A stretch of 64,000 nt of DNA, taken from Variovorax sp. MHTC-1. GTDB lineage: Bacteria; Pseudomonadota; Gammaproteobacteria; Burkholderiales; Burkholderiaceae_C. A model generated the notes under the pieces. That model had not been told where the DNA came from and made no database searches. It worked only from the letters and a program-made list of their open reading frames with translations. Shown piece by piece: positions 1-8,454 of this stretch. Location: contig NZ_RWKI01000004.1 of assembly GCF_003984645.1 (NCBI RefSeq), positions 62,001-126,000 of the forward strand. Direction: 5' to 3'. Positions within the stretch are counted from its first letter, which is position 1; every line of letters begins with the position of its first letter. A program made the position numbers and the translations under genes.

Positions 1-1182
1 GACTGGCTGTTGGCCCGCCACGCGTTGCCCGCGCTGGCCGACGGCACGGTCATGGCCTGGACCGATGCGCTGGATGCGGGACACGCGCCGCCCGAGCACG
101 TGGTCGGCGCCGACGACATGGCCCTGCTGCCCTACACCAGCGGCACCACCGGCCTGCCCAAGGGCTGCGTCCACCACCATTCGAGCCTGATGCACAACGC
201 CTTCGCAGGCCAGCTCTGGGGCCTGGGCTCGTCCGAGGCGGTGGTGCTGGCCGTGGTGCCGATGTTCCACATCACCGGCGTGGTGAGCATGATGCACACC
301 ACGATCCTGGTCGGGGGCACGCTGGTCATCATGCCGCGCTGGGACCGCGAGGTGGCGGGCCGCCTGATCTCGCGCCGCAAGGTCACGAGCTGGACCAACA
401 TCCCGACCATGGTCATCGACCTGATGGCCAGCCCCAACTTCGCAAGCTTCGACTTGAGCAGCCTGACCTACATCGGCGGCGGTGGGGCCGCGATGCCGCA
501 GGCGGTGGCGCAGCGGCTGCTCGAGCAGTACGGGCTGAAGTACCAGGAGGGCTACGGCCTCACCGAGACCGCGGCCCCTTCGCACACCAACCCGTTCGAG
601 AACCCCAAGCAGCAGTGCCTGGGCATTCCCTACCTGAGCACCGACGCGCGCGTGGTCGATCCCGACACCTTGAAGGAGATGCCGATCGGCGAATCGGGCG
701 AGATCATCATCCACGGCCCCGAGGTGTTCCAGGGCTACTGGAAGCGGCCCGACGCCACGGCCGCGGCCTTCGTCGAGTTCGAGGGCAAGCGCTTCTTCCG
801 CTCCGGCGACATGGGCCGCATGGATGAGGACGGCTACTTCTTCATGACCGATCGCCTCAAGCGGATGATCAACGCCAGCGGCTTCAAGGTCTGGCCGGCC
901 GAAGTCGAGCTGCTGATGTTCCGCCACCCGGCGATCCAGGAAGCCTGCGTGATCTCGATGAAGGACAGCTACCGCGGCGAATCGGTCAAGGCCGTGGTGG
1001 TGCTGCGCGCCACGCACAAGAACACCAGCGAAAAGGACATCATCGACTGGTGCCGCGAGAACATGGCGGTCTACAAGATTCCGCGCGCGGTGCAGTTCGT
1101 CGATGCGCTGCCCAAAAGCGGCAGCGGCAAGGTGATGTGGCGGCTGCTGCAGGAGGCGGAGAGCAAGCCAAGGGCGGCCTAG
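1..1182 (+). CDS. AMP-dependent acyl-CoA synthetase (5' end outside window)
   Basis: ANL-superfamily ligase that activates a carboxylic acid as acyl-AMP and transfers it to CoA. The frame is open to base 1, so only the last 393 residues of a protein usually 530-560 long are present. Visible core motifs are the P-loop YTSGTTGLPKG (about residues 46-56), YGLTETA (about 186), the hinge block RSGDMGRMDEDGYF, and the C-terminal catalytic lysine in LPKSGSGKVMW. The substrate cannot be read from sequence; medium- or long-chain fatty acids are the default guess. It ends against the convergent RidA-like gene, sharing 4 bases including both stop codons. Confidence 0.9.
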   Translation, partial: DWLLARHALPALADGTVMAWTDALDAGHAPPEHVVGADDMALLPYTSGTTGLPKGCVHHHSSLMHNAFAGQLWGLGSSEAVVLAVVPMFHITGVVSMMHTTILVGGTLVIMPRWDREVAGRLISRRKVTSWTNIPTMVIDLMASPNFASFDLSSLTYIGGGGAAMPQAVAQRLLEQYGLKYQEGYGLTETAAPSHTNPFENPKQQCLGIPYLSTDARVVDPDTLKEMPIGESGEIIIHGPEVFQGYWKRPDATAAAFVEFEGKRFFRSGDMGRMDEDGYFFMTDRLKRMINASGFKVWPAEVELLMFRHPAIQEACVISMKDSYRGESVKAVVVLRATHKNTSEKDIIDWCRENMAVYKIPRAVQFVDALPKSGSGKVMWRLLQEAESKPRAA

Positions 1183-1664
1183 TCGCGGATTTCGACTTCG
1201 GCTTCGATCTCCACAGGAATATCGAAGGGCAGCTCGGCCAGCCCGACCGCGCTGCGCGCATGCGCGCCGACCTCGGGCCCGTAGAGCGTGAGGATCAGGT
1301 CGGAGAAGCCGTTGATCACGGCCGGCATGCGGTCGAAGCCGGGTGCCGCGTTGACCATGCCGAACACGCGCACCCAGGCCGTGATGCGGTCCAGGTCGCC
1401 GAGCGCACGCTTCAGGCTGCCGAGCATGCCCAGCGCGGTCAGGCGCGCCGCCTCGTAGCCCTCCTCGAGCGTGAGCTCGCGCCCGACCTTGCCGAGCGGC
1501 TCGGCCAGCGAGCCGTCGGCATGCTGCGGCCCGTGGCCAGAGATCAGCGCCCGCTGTCCGACGATGCGCACCCAGGGGAAGGGCAGCACCACGCCGGAGG
1601 GCATCGCAACGGGCGGCGGGAGAACCAGGCCCAGGGATTCGAGCTTGTTTTCAATCTGCGTCAT
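1179..1664 (-). CDS. RidA/YjgF-family protein
   Basis: A 161-residue protein of the RidA (YjgF/YER057c/UK114) superfamily, whose best-known members hydrolyse reactive enamine/imine intermediates released by PLP enzymes. The family pattern is seen in the ISGHGPQ segment, the central LGDLDRITAWVRVFGMVNAAPGF block and the C-terminal AVGLAELPFDIPVEIEAEVE strand. It is longer than classic RidA (about 130), matching the longer subgroup seen in proteobacteria, so deaminase activity is not guaranteed. Its start overlaps the stop of the upstream GNAT gene by 4 bases, so the two are probably translationally coupled. Confidence 0.82.
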   Translation of the reverse strand: MTQIENKLESLGLVLPPPVAMPSGVVLPFPWVRIVGQRALISGHGPQHADGSLAEPLGKVGRELTLEEGYEAARLTALGMLGSLKRALGDLDRITAWVRVFGMVNAAPGFDRMPAVINGFSDLILTLYGPEVGAHARSAVGLAELPFDIPVEIEAEVEIRD

Positions 1665-2083
1665 GGGGTGTCATGAATGAGTCGTCGACCGAGGCTGACC
1701 ACGTCGTCCTGCGTGTACCCGAGCTTGCGGTAGAACGCGATGACCTCGGTATTCGACGATCGGACCAGCAGATTGATCTTGGGGCAGCCGCGCTCGACAA
1801 GCAACTGCTCCGCTTCCTGCATGAGCGCGCGGCCGATGGACAGCCTGCGGTGCTGCGGCGACACCGCGAGGTAGTAGACCCAGCCTCGGTGGCCGTCGAA
1901 GCCGACCATCGCGGAGCCGACCAGCGCGTCCTTCTCGGTGGCGACCAGAAAGAGCTCGGGCTGCTCGCTCAGCTTGCGCTCGATGTCGCGGTGCGGATCG
2001 TTCCACGGCCGGGTGAGGCCGCAGGCGTGCCAGAGTTCGATGACGCTGGCTTCGTCGGCGGGGCGGAAGGGGCGAATTTTCAT
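1661..2083 (-). CDS. GNAT-family acetyltransferase (YpeA-like)
   Basis: A 140-residue single-domain GCN5-related N-acetyltransferase. The acetyl-CoA pyrophosphate loop is seen as SPQHRRLSIGRALMQEAE (R/Q-x-x-G-x-A type), followed by the terminal NTEVIAFYRKLGYTQ motif. The opening MKIRPFRPADEASVIELWHAC and the overall length resemble E. coli YpeA, whose substrate is unknown. It lies 34 bases after the VOC gene and overlaps the RidA-like gene by 4, inside a reverse-strand run beginning at the NDH-2 gene. Confidence 0.85.
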   Translation of the reverse strand: MKIRPFRPADEASVIELWHACGLTRPWNDPHRDIERKLSEQPELFLVATEKDALVGSAMVGFDGHRGWVYYLAVSPQHRRLSIGRALMQEAEQLLVERGCPKINLLVRSSNTEVIAFYRKLGYTQDDVVSLGRRLIHDTP

Positions 2084-2117
2084 TCTCTCGAACAGCGTGG
2101 TGAAAGTCTGAGTCGCA

Positions 2118-2534
2118 TCACGTGACGGCGCGTGCGGGCGGTCCCTTGAGCTCGATCACGTTGCCTTCCGGATCGCTGAGGTAGATGGAAGGCCCTTCGC
2201 CCTCGGCGCCGTTTCGGGTCGCCAGCGGGCCGGCTTCGACCTCGTGGGCTTCGAGGTGGCGGCGAATGGCGGCTTCGTCGAAGGGCTCGACGCGAAAGCA
2301 GAAGTGATCGAGGTTGCGCCCCTCCTTGCCCGGCGCAGCACCGCCGGCGCGGCCGAGTTCGCCGTCCACGGGAACGAGGTCGACGAGCGAGCGCCCGGCG
2401 CGGAGCTGAACGAGGCCGATGGCATCGAGCCGCCGCTCGATGGTGCAGCCGAGCACCTCGCAGTAGAAGCGAAGCATCCGGTCCAGATCGATGACGCGCA
2501 GGACGAGGTGGTCGATGTCGCGGATGTGGATCAT
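2118..2534 (-). CDS. VOC-family (glyoxalase/dioxygenase fold) protein
   Basis: A 138-residue vicinal-oxygen-chelate protein made of two beta-alpha-beta-beta-beta modules. Probable metal ligands are visible at His9 (IDHLVLRV), His77 (NLDHFCFRV) and Glu128 (GNVIELKG). The reading frame extends much further upstream, but the start ATG at 2534 is chosen because it gives the standard VOC N-terminus (HIRDIDHLVLRV) and because it overlaps the stop of the acetyltransferase by 4 bases (ATGA). The substrate is unknown; family members include glyoxalase I, thiol transferases such as fosfomycin resistance proteins, and ring-cleavage dioxygenases. Confidence 0.85.
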   Translation of the reverse strand: MIHIRDIDHLVLRVIDLDRMLRFYCEVLGCTIERRLDAIGLVQLRAGRSLVDLVPVDGELGRAGGAAPGKEGRNLDHFCFRVEPFDEAAIRRHLEAHEVEAGPLATRNGAEGEGPSIYLSDPEGNVIELKGPPARAVT

Positions 2535-3085
2535 CGTGTGCTCCAGGTGGATGGATCGCCGGTCGATCGCGTGCGCAGCATGAGCAGGGCAGGGCCGTCG
2601 GGCGTCATGACTTCTTCGCGCGCAACGAAGCCGGCCTTCGCGTAGCTGCGGATGGCGCGCCCGTTGTCCGGCGAAGGATCGGTTTGCACTTTGCTGACCT
2701 CGGGGTCCAGCAACAGGCGGTCGACGAATGCGCGCACCATCGCGCTGCCGAGGCCCGCTCCGAGCTCTTCCGCGTTGGCAAGGAACTGGTCGATGCCGCG
2801 CGCACCGGGGTCGGTTTCCTCCGCCCACCAGCCGTCGCCGGAACCCATGACCACGTAGCACTGGATGAAGCCGATGGGGCGAGCTCCGAGCAGGGCGATA
2901 TAGCCGCGCGTCGTGTCGCGGCCGGCGACGGTCAACGGCGCGAACTCCTCTTCGACCTCGGCTCGCGTGGGGGTGGGTTGCCACCATTCGCTGACGTGCG
3001 GACGGCACAGCCATTCGTGAAGCATCGGAAGGTCCGCCATCTCGAGCGGCCGGAACGACAGGGATTCAGACGGTTTCTGGCTCAT
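2531..3085 (-). CDS. AAC(6')-Ib-like N-acetyltransferase
   Basis: A 184-residue GNAT protein closely patterned on aminoglycoside 6'-N-acetyltransferase Ib. As I recall that enzyme, the shared blocks are LHEWLxRPH, EWW, GSGDGWW, EETDPG, RGIDQ, KVQTDPSP, AIRSY and TPDGPA, in the same order and spacing. Trp86 and Asp163 correspond to Trp102 and Asp179, the positions changed in the fluoroquinolone-modifying cr variant, and both are in the non-cr state. No integron attC site or mobile element flanks it, so it looks chromosomal and resident. The start at 3085 overlaps the Nudix gene by 20 bases. Whether it modifies aminoglycosides in the cell is not shown. Confidence 0.8.
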   Translation of the reverse strand: MSQKPSESLSFRPLEMADLPMLHEWLCRPHVSEWWQPTPTRAEVEEEFAPLTVAGRDTTRGYIALLGARPIGFIQCYVVMGSGDGWWAEETDPGARGIDQFLANAEELGAGLGSAMVRAFVDRLLLDPEVSKVQTDPSPDNGRAIRSYAKAGFVAREEVMTPDGPALLMLRTRSTGDPSTWSTR

Positions 3086-3548
3086 GGTGGATCACATGTT
3101 CGAACGGAAGCGCGGGCGACGCCAGCGCCCGCGCCAGGAACGACGGCCGGATATCGAGTTCGCGAAGTCTTGCGCAGGCGAACCACGCGAAGGTCAGCGC
3201 GAGTTCGCCCTCGCTGCCCACGAAGGGCCCAGGTCCTGCGAGCAGGCGCGAACCCGGGGAGAGCTCTGCCAGGAAGTACAACCCGACTTCGTGGTGCTCC
3301 CGCCCGCGGTAGTTGAAGAAGTTCTCCACCACCCACAGCATGCGTTCGCAATGCACGGTCTCCGCCAGTTCTTCCTGCAGCTCGCGCACGACTGCAGCGG
3401 CAGCGGTCTCGCCGGGCTCGACCCGTCCGCCGGGCACCGACCAGAACGGATCGCCCTCGATGCGGTGCAGCAGCACAGCGCCCTCGTGCAGCACGACCGC
3501 TGCGGCGCGCAGGTTGAAGCGATGCGTGTCGGCGTCGAAAGAGATCAT
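3066..3548 (-). CDS. Nudix hydrolase
   Basis: A 160-residue Nudix-fold pyrophosphohydrolase. The Nudix box is seen as GRVEPGETAAAAVVRELQEE, fitting G-x5-E-x7-R-E-x2-E-E; the following conserved Gly is replaced by Ala. The RE..EE residues that bind metal are intact. An upstream strand (FNLRAAAVVLHEGAVLLHRI) and the PFWSVPGGRVEPG entry are typical. Substrate unknown. It lies 23 bases after the NDH-2 gene and overlaps the AAC(6')-like gene, so it is probably part of the same reverse-strand transcript. Confidence 0.88.
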   Translation of the reverse strand: MISFDADTHRFNLRAAAVVLHEGAVLLHRIEGDPFWSVPGGRVEPGETAAAAVVRELQEELAETVHCERMLWVVENFFNYRGREHHEVGLYFLAELSPGSRLLAGPGPFVGSEGELALTFAWFACARLRELDIRPSFLARALASPALPFEHVIHHEPETV

Positions 3549-3571
3549 GGCCGCCGGCGGAACGCGTCCGC

Positions 3572-4918
3572 TCAGGACTCCCCCCTGCCCCTGACCTCCG
3601 CCACCACTCGCGCATGCCGCTGAAAGCTCCAGTACGCGCTGGCCCAGTCCATCAGCACCACGATGCGGTTGCGGAACCCGATCAGGAAATAGGCGTGCGC
3701 GAACAACCAGAACAACCAGGCCAGCCGGCCCGAGAAACGCAGCGGCCCGAAGGGCGTGCCGAGGTCGACCACCGCCGAGTTGCGGCCGATGGTCGCGAGG
3801 TTGCCGTAGTCGCGGTAGCGGAAGGGCACGGTCTCCTTGCCCGCGATCCGGCGCAGGATGTTCGCCGCCGCGGCGCGGCCCATCTGCTTGGCGCCGGGCG
3901 AGACGCCGGGCACCGGCTTCGGCTCCTTGCCCGGCCGGTGGCTCATGGCGGCCGCGAGATCGCCGACCACGCTGATGTCCGGATGGCCAGGCACGCTGAG
4001 GTCGGGCAGCACCTTGACGCGGCCGGCGCGGTCGGTCTCGGTGCCGGTCGCCTCACCCAGCAGCCGGCCCAGCGGCGAGGCGGCCACGCCGGCGGCCCAG
4101 ATCACGCAGTGGCAGTCGATGCGGTGGCTGCCGGCGCCGGCACCGCCGTCGCTGAAGGGCGATTCGACCGTGAGCCCGGTCTCGTCGATGGCCGTGACCT
4201 TGGCATTGAGGCGCACCTGCACGCCGAGCTTCTGCAACTGCTCCAGCGCGCGCTGGCTCAAGCTTTCGGGCATGGCCTGCAGCACGCGCGGGCCACCCTC
4301 GATCAGCAGCACCTCGGCGCTGCCCGGATCGATGCGGCGGAACTCGCCTTCCAGCGTGTGGCGCGCGATCTCCGCCAGCGTGCCGGCCATCTCGACGCCG
4401 GTGGGGCCGGCGCCGATCACCGCGAAGGTCAGCAATGCACGGCGCCGCACCGGGTCGGCTTCGATCTCGGCGGCCTCGAAGCTCATCAGCACGCGGCGGC
4501 GGATCTCGAAGGCATCGGCCAGCGTCTTGAGGCCCGGCGCCATCCGGGCCCAGCCGTCGTTGCCGAAGTAGCTGTGGGTGGCGCCGGCCGCCACGATCAG
4601 GTGATCCCACCCGAGGCGCGTGCCGTCGGCCAGCTGCACCTCGTGCGCAAGCGGATCGATGTGCGCGACTTCGCCGAGCAGGGTGGTGATGTTGGGCTGG
4701 CGGCGGAACAGGAGGCGCACCGGCGCCGCGATCGAGGGCGCCGCCAGCCCGGCGGTCGCCACCTGGTAGAGCAGCGGCTGGAACAGGTGGTGGTTGGTCT
4801 TGTCGACGATGGTGACGTCGACATCGGCGCCCTGCAGCTTTCGCGCCGCCTCCAGGCCCCCGAAGCCGCAGCCGACGATGACGATACGGGGGCGGCTGGA
4901 AGGGGTTGTCGTACTCAT
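3572..4918 (-). CDS. ndh: Type II NADH:quinone oxidoreductase (NDH-2)
   Basis: A 448-residue two-dinucleotide-binding flavoprotein of the NDH-2 family, which passes electrons from NADH to the quinone pool without pumping protons. The FAD-binding fold is at the N-terminus (IVIVGCGFGGLEAARKL, residues about 11-27) and the NAD(P)H fold in the middle (FAVIGAGPTGVEMAGTLAEI). The NHHLFQPLLYQVATAGL segment and the C-terminal membrane-anchoring helices with LAWLFWLFAHAYFLIGF are characteristic. It is probably the first gene of the reverse-strand run down to 1179 and is divergent from egtB across 137 bases. Confidence 0.9.
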   Translation of the reverse strand: MSTTTPSSRPRIVIVGCGFGGLEAARKLQGADVDVTIVDKTNHHLFQPLLYQVATAGLAAPSIAAPVRLLFRRQPNITTLLGEVAHIDPLAHEVQLADGTRLGWDHLIVAAGATHSYFGNDGWARMAPGLKTLADAFEIRRRVLMSFEAAEIEADPVRRRALLTFAVIGAGPTGVEMAGTLAEIARHTLEGEFRRIDPGSAEVLLIEGGPRVLQAMPESLSQRALEQLQKLGVQVRLNAKVTAIDETGLTVESPFSDGGAGAGSHRIDCHCVIWAAGVAASPLGRLLGEATGTETDRAGRVKVLPDLSVPGHPDISVVGDLAAAMSHRPGKEPKPVPGVSPGAKQMGRAAAANILRRIAGKETVPFRYRDYGNLATIGRNSAVVDLGTPFGPLRFSGRLAWLFWLFAHAYFLIGFRNRIVVLMDWASAYWSFQRHARVVAEVRGRGES

Positions 4919-5055
4919 CCGGCGGATGATACGCAGGGCTCTGGCACGCGCCAGCGTCTTGTGCCAAAGTGTCGCGTTCGACTGCGCGGGCTTGTCCTAC
5001 GGCGCCTGCCTGCCTCCATGGGCTAAAACCTTTCGATCCAAAAATTGGAGACCCG

Positions 5056-6306
5056 ATGAACCTCATCCGGCCGGCCGCGCCCGCTGCAGACGCGCTGCGC
5101 GATCAGTTCCAGGCGGTGCGTGCGCAAAGCCTCGCGCTCGCGGCGCCTCTCTCGGCCGAAGACCAGTGCATCCAGTCGATGCCCGATGCCAGTCCGACCA
5201 AATGGCACCTGGCCCACACCACCTGGTTCTTCGAGACCGTGCTGCTGCAGCCGCATGCGACGGGCTACCGCATCTTCGATCCGCGTTTTCACTATCTCTT
5301 CAACTCCTACTACGAGGCGCTGGGGCCGCGCCATCCGCGCCCGCAGCGCGGGCTCCTGACGCGGCCTTCGCAGGGCGAGGTGCACGCGTACCGGCGCCAC
5401 GTCGACGAGGCGGTGCAGGCGCTGCTCGAGACGGCGGGCGAGGGCGGGAATTGGGATGCGATCGCGGCGATCGTCACGCTCGGCCTGCATCACGAGCAGC
5501 AGCACCAGGAGCTCATCGTCACCGACATCCTGCATGCGCTGTCGTGCAACCCGCTGCTGCCCGCGTACCGGGCCGCGGCAGGGCCGGCGCTGCGGCTCGC
5601 CTCGGTGCCGCCACCGATGCAATGGCTGCCGCAGCCAGGCGGGCTGCTCGAGGTCGGCCACCGTGGCGACGGCTTCGCCTTCGACAACGAGACGCCGCGC
5701 CATCAGGCGCTGCTGCGGCCCTATGCCATCGCCGACCGGCTGGTGAACTGCGGCGACTACGCGCAGTTCATCGCCGACGGCGGCTACCAGCGGCCCGAGC
5801 TCTGGCTGTCCGATGGCTGGGCCGCAGTGCAGGCGCAGGGCTGGCGCTGTCCGGCCTACTGGCTCTCGCCCGACGATCCGCGGCTCGCCCACCAGGGCAC
5901 GACCGCTGGCTGGCAGGTCTTCGGCCTGCACGGCGTGCGGCCGCTGGAACCCGAGGCGCCGGTGGCTCAGCTGAGCTTCTACGAAGCCGCGGCCTTCGCC
6001 GAATGGGCCGGTGCGCGGCTGCCGACCGAATTCGAATGGGAGGCCGCCCATGACGCGCCCGGCATCACGCAGATGAGCGGCCACGTGTGGCAGTGGACGC
6101 GTTCTTCCTACGACCCGTATCCGGGCTTTCGCCCGCTCGCGGGCATCGCGGCGGAGTACAACGGCAAGTTCATGGTCGGCCAGCTGGTGCTGCGCGGCGG
6201 CAGCGTCGCCACGGCCGAAGGGCACACGCGCCCCAGCTACCGCAACTTCTTCCCGCCGGCCGCGCGCTGGCAGTTCTCCGGGCTGCGGCTCGCGAAGGAG
6301 CTCTGA
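5056..6306 (+). CDS. egtB: EgtB, ergothioneine-forming sulfoxide synthase
   Basis: Non-haem iron enzyme that joins hercynine to a thiol donor (gamma-glutamylcysteine or cysteine) with O2, forming the C-S bond of ergothioneine. The start ATG 5056 is preceded by GGAG at 5047-5050 and gives 416 residues. The N-terminal DinB-like domain carries the iron triad, read as His54 (KWHLAHTTWFFE) and His146/His150 (HHEQQHQE). The C-terminal half is the FGE/sulfatase-modifying-like fold, ending in RPSYRNFFPPAARWQFSGLR as in proteobacterial EgtB. It shares one base with egtD (TGATG), so the pair is coupled. No egtA, egtC or egtE is nearby. Confidence 0.93.
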   Translation: MNLIRPAAPAADALRDQFQAVRAQSLALAAPLSAEDQCIQSMPDASPTKWHLAHTTWFFETVLLQPHATGYRIFDPRFHYLFNSYYEALGPRHPRPQRGLLTRPSQGEVHAYRRHVDEAVQALLETAGEGGNWDAIAAIVTLGLHHEQQHQELIVTDILHALSCNPLLPAYRAAAGPALRLASVPPPMQWLPQPGGLLEVGHRGDGFAFDNETPRHQALLRPYAIADRLVNCGDYAQFIADGGYQRPELWLSDGWAAVQAQGWRCPAYWLSPDDPRLAHQGTTAGWQVFGLHGVRPLEPEAPVAQLSFYEAAAFAEWAGARLPTEFEWEAAHDAPGITQMSGHVWQWTRSSYDPYPGFRPLAGIAAEYNGKFMVGQLVLRGGSVATAEGHTRPSYRNFFPPAARWQFSGLRLAKEL

Positions 6307-7292
6307 TGGGCAATCCTGCATTCAACCTCCACGCGTTCCGCACCGCGCAGCGGGCCGCGCCGCTTTCCAATTTCGGCCGCGAGCTGTTCGCGGGCCTGAG
6401 CCGTCCGGCGCGCAGCATCCCGCCGAAGTTCTTCTACGACGTCGCGGGGTCGGCGCTGTTCGACCGCATCTGCGAGCTGCCCGAGTACTACCCGACGCGC
6501 ACCGAGCTTCGAATCCTCACCGAGTGCGCCTCCGAGATCGCGGCCCAGATCGGTCCGAAGGCAGAGATCATCGAATTCGGCGCCGGCTCGCTCACCAAGG
6601 TGCGGCTCCTGCTCGACGCGCTCGATGCGCCGAAGCGCTATGTGCCGATCGATATTTCCGGCGCGCATCTCGAAGCGGCGGCCGAGCGCCTGCGCGACGA
6701 CTATCCGCGGCTCGCGGTGCAGCCGCTCGTGGCCGACTACACCATGCCGCTGGTGCTGCCCGCGCGCGGCGAAGGCATGGGCCAGCGCGTCGGCTTCTTT
6801 CCCGGCTCGACCTTGGGCAACTTCAGTCCCGATGAAGCGCTCGCCTTCCTGCAGCTGGCCCAGCGCCTGCTGCGCGGCGGCGGCCTGCTGCTCGGTGTCG
6901 ACCTGGTCAAGGACCCGGCACTGCTGCATGCGGCCTACAACGATGCGCAGGGCGTGACCGCGGCCTTCAATCTCAACCTGCTGCGGCGCGCCAACGCCGA
7001 GCTCGACACCGACTTCGACCTCGACGGCTTCACGCACGCGGCCTTCTACAACGCGCCGCTGCGGCGCATCGAGATGCATCTGGTGAGCCGCCGCGCGCAG
7101 ACCGTCACGCTCGACGGCCAACGCTTCTCTTTCGACGAAGGCGAAACCATCCACACCGAGAACTCGCACAAGTTCACCGTCGATGGCTTGCGTGCGCTCG
7201 CGGTGAAGGCCGGCTTCAGGCCGGCCGCGGTATGGACCGATCCCGAGCGCCTGTTCAGCGTCCACTGGCTGCAATCGCCCGCGGCACAATGA
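6306..7292 (+). CDS. egtD: EgtD, L-histidine N-alpha-methyltransferase
   Basis: SAM-dependent enzyme that trimethylates histidine to hercynine, the substrate of EgtB. The protein is 328 residues, the usual size. Visible signatures are KFFYDVAGSALFDRICELPEYY, PTRTE, the SAM loop EFGAGSLTKVRLLL, and FFPGSTLGNF. The start ATG at 6306 overlaps the egtB stop; the frame is open further upstream, but only this start gives the standard EgtD N-terminus. Together with EgtB it is enough to reach hercynylcysteine-type sulfoxide; the lyase step must be supplied elsewhere. Confidence 0.94.
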   Translation: MGNPAFNLHAFRTAQRAAPLSNFGRELFAGLSRPARSIPPKFFYDVAGSALFDRICELPEYYPTRTELRILTECASEIAAQIGPKAEIIEFGAGSLTKVRLLLDALDAPKRYVPIDISGAHLEAAAERLRDDYPRLAVQPLVADYTMPLVLPARGEGMGQRVGFFPGSTLGNFSPDEALAFLQLAQRLLRGGGLLLGVDLVKDPALLHAAYNDAQGVTAAFNLNLLRRANAELDTDFDLDGFTHAAFYNAPLRRIEMHLVSRRAQTVTLDGQRFSFDEGETIHTENSHKFTVDGLRALAVKAGFRPAAVWTDPERLFSVHWLQSPAAQ

Positions 7293-7329
7293 GGCCCTGT
7301 CCGCGCTCCGCGGGCATGGAGACCTTGTC

Positions 7330-7611
7330 ATGAAAGCAACCTGGAACGGCGTCACCATCGCCGAGAGCGACGACACCGTGCTCGTCGAGGGCAACCACTA
7401 TTTCCCCATGAGCTCGCTCAACCGCGACCACGTGACCTTCAGCAACCACAAGACCACCTGCCCCTGGAAGGGCAGCGCGAGCTACTACTCGCTGCTGGTC
7501 GACGGCGAGCTCCACACCGATGCCGCCTGGTACTACGCCGACCCCAAGCCCGAAGCCGAGATGGTGCGGGACCGCGTCGCCTTCTGGAAGGACGTGAAGG
7601 TGACGGAGTGA
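7330..7611 (+). CDS. DUF427-family protein
   Basis: A 93-residue cytosolic protein of the DUF427 family, a small beta-rich fold of unknown function. Typical signatures are ATWNGVTIAESDDTVLVEGNHYFP, KTTCPWKGSASYYS and AAWYYADPKPEA. A GGAG ribosome site lies just before the ATG. It sits 37 bases after egtD and overlaps the next gene by 4 bases (GTGA), so it is most likely in the same transcript as egtBD. Its conserved Cys-Pro-Trp-Lys could be functional, but no activity can be assigned from sequence. Confidence 0.88.
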   Translation: MKATWNGVTIAESDDTVLVEGNHYFPMSSLNRDHVTFSNHKTTCPWKGSASYYSLLVDGELHTDAAWYYADPKPEAEMVRDRVAFWKDVKVTE

Positions 7612-8351
7612 GCGGCGGCCTCTTCAATCCGCCCTTCACGCCGCCCGATCGACTCGTCGCCGCCTTGCGTCAGGACGGCTACGCCATTCTGAGTCCGCAG
7701 GGCGTGGCCGAGTGGCAGGGGTTCTCGCTCGCCGAATTCGATGTGCTGTGCGGCGACTGGGATCAGCTGCCGCCCGACGACTACCTGAAGGACGGCGGCC
7801 GCTATCGCACGCGGCGCCATGCCTGCTTCACGGTCGACGACGCAACGCTCGAACAGGTGCCGCACCGCGCGCACTGGCAGCCGGTGGAATACAACGCGCT
7901 GCACGGCGGCATGCAGCGCTGGTTCGCGCCGATGGAAGCGGGGACGCTGGCGCAGCCCGCGTGGCAGCGCCTGATACGGGGTCTGGGCAGCGTGGCGAGC
8001 GGCCTGCGCGGCACGCAGCGCTGGTACGTGGAGGCGCACCAGTTCCGCATCGACACCGCCGACGGCATCGGCCGGCCGACGCCGGAAGGCGCGCACCGCG
8101 ACGGCGTCGACCTGGTGGCGGTCGCGCTGGTCCGGCGCCACAACATCAAGGGCGGCGAAACGCGCGTGTTCGAGGCTGCGGGCCGCCGCGGCGAACGCTT
8201 CACGATGACCGAGCCCTGGACACTGCTCCTGCTCGACGACGCGCGCGTGATCCACGAATCGACGCCGATCCAGCCGCTGGTGGAGGGTCAGCCGGGCTGG
8301 CGCGACACCCTGGTCGTGACCTGCCGCGCCGGCGCATTTCAAGGCGATTGA
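7608..8351 (+). CDS. 2OG-Fe(II) oxygenase family protein (isoleucine-dioxygenase-like)
   Basis: A 247-residue protein matching the 2OG-Fe dioxygenase group (PF10014 type) that includes free L-amino-acid hydroxylases such as isoleucine 4-dioxygenase. The iron-binding HxD is seen in GAHRDGVDLVAV and the distal His in DDARVIHESTPI, with Arg in WRDTLVVTCR as likely 2-oxoglutarate contact. The GTG start at 7608 overlaps the DUF427 stop. Its place behind egtB, egtD and DUF427 suggests it may act on an imidazole amino acid or ergothioneine-related compound, but that is only inference from position. Confidence 0.8.
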   Translation: MSGGLFNPPFTPPDRLVAALRQDGYAILSPQGVAEWQGFSLAEFDVLCGDWDQLPPDDYLKDGGRYRTRRHACFTVDDATLEQVPHRAHWQPVEYNALHGGMQRWFAPMEAGTLAQPAWQRLIRGLGSVASGLRGTQRWYVEAHQFRIDTADGIGRPTPEGAHRDGVDLVAVALVRRHNIKGGETRVFEAAGRRGERFTMTEPWTLLLLDDARVIHESTPIQPLVEGQPGWRDTLVVTCRAGAFQGD

Positions 8352-8454
8352 CGCCACCTGCCGGGCCGTAGCCGTCCTACAGTCCGGCCCTCTCCCTGGA
8401 TGTAAATTCGGGGTCCGGCTTGCCTGCGAGCCTTGCGAACGAAAGAGGTCTGCC

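Noticed and set aside
2531-3085. AAC(6')-like gene as an integron cassette
   Set aside because: No attC-like site, integrase or insertion sequence is near; it overlaps its neighbours in a normal operon.
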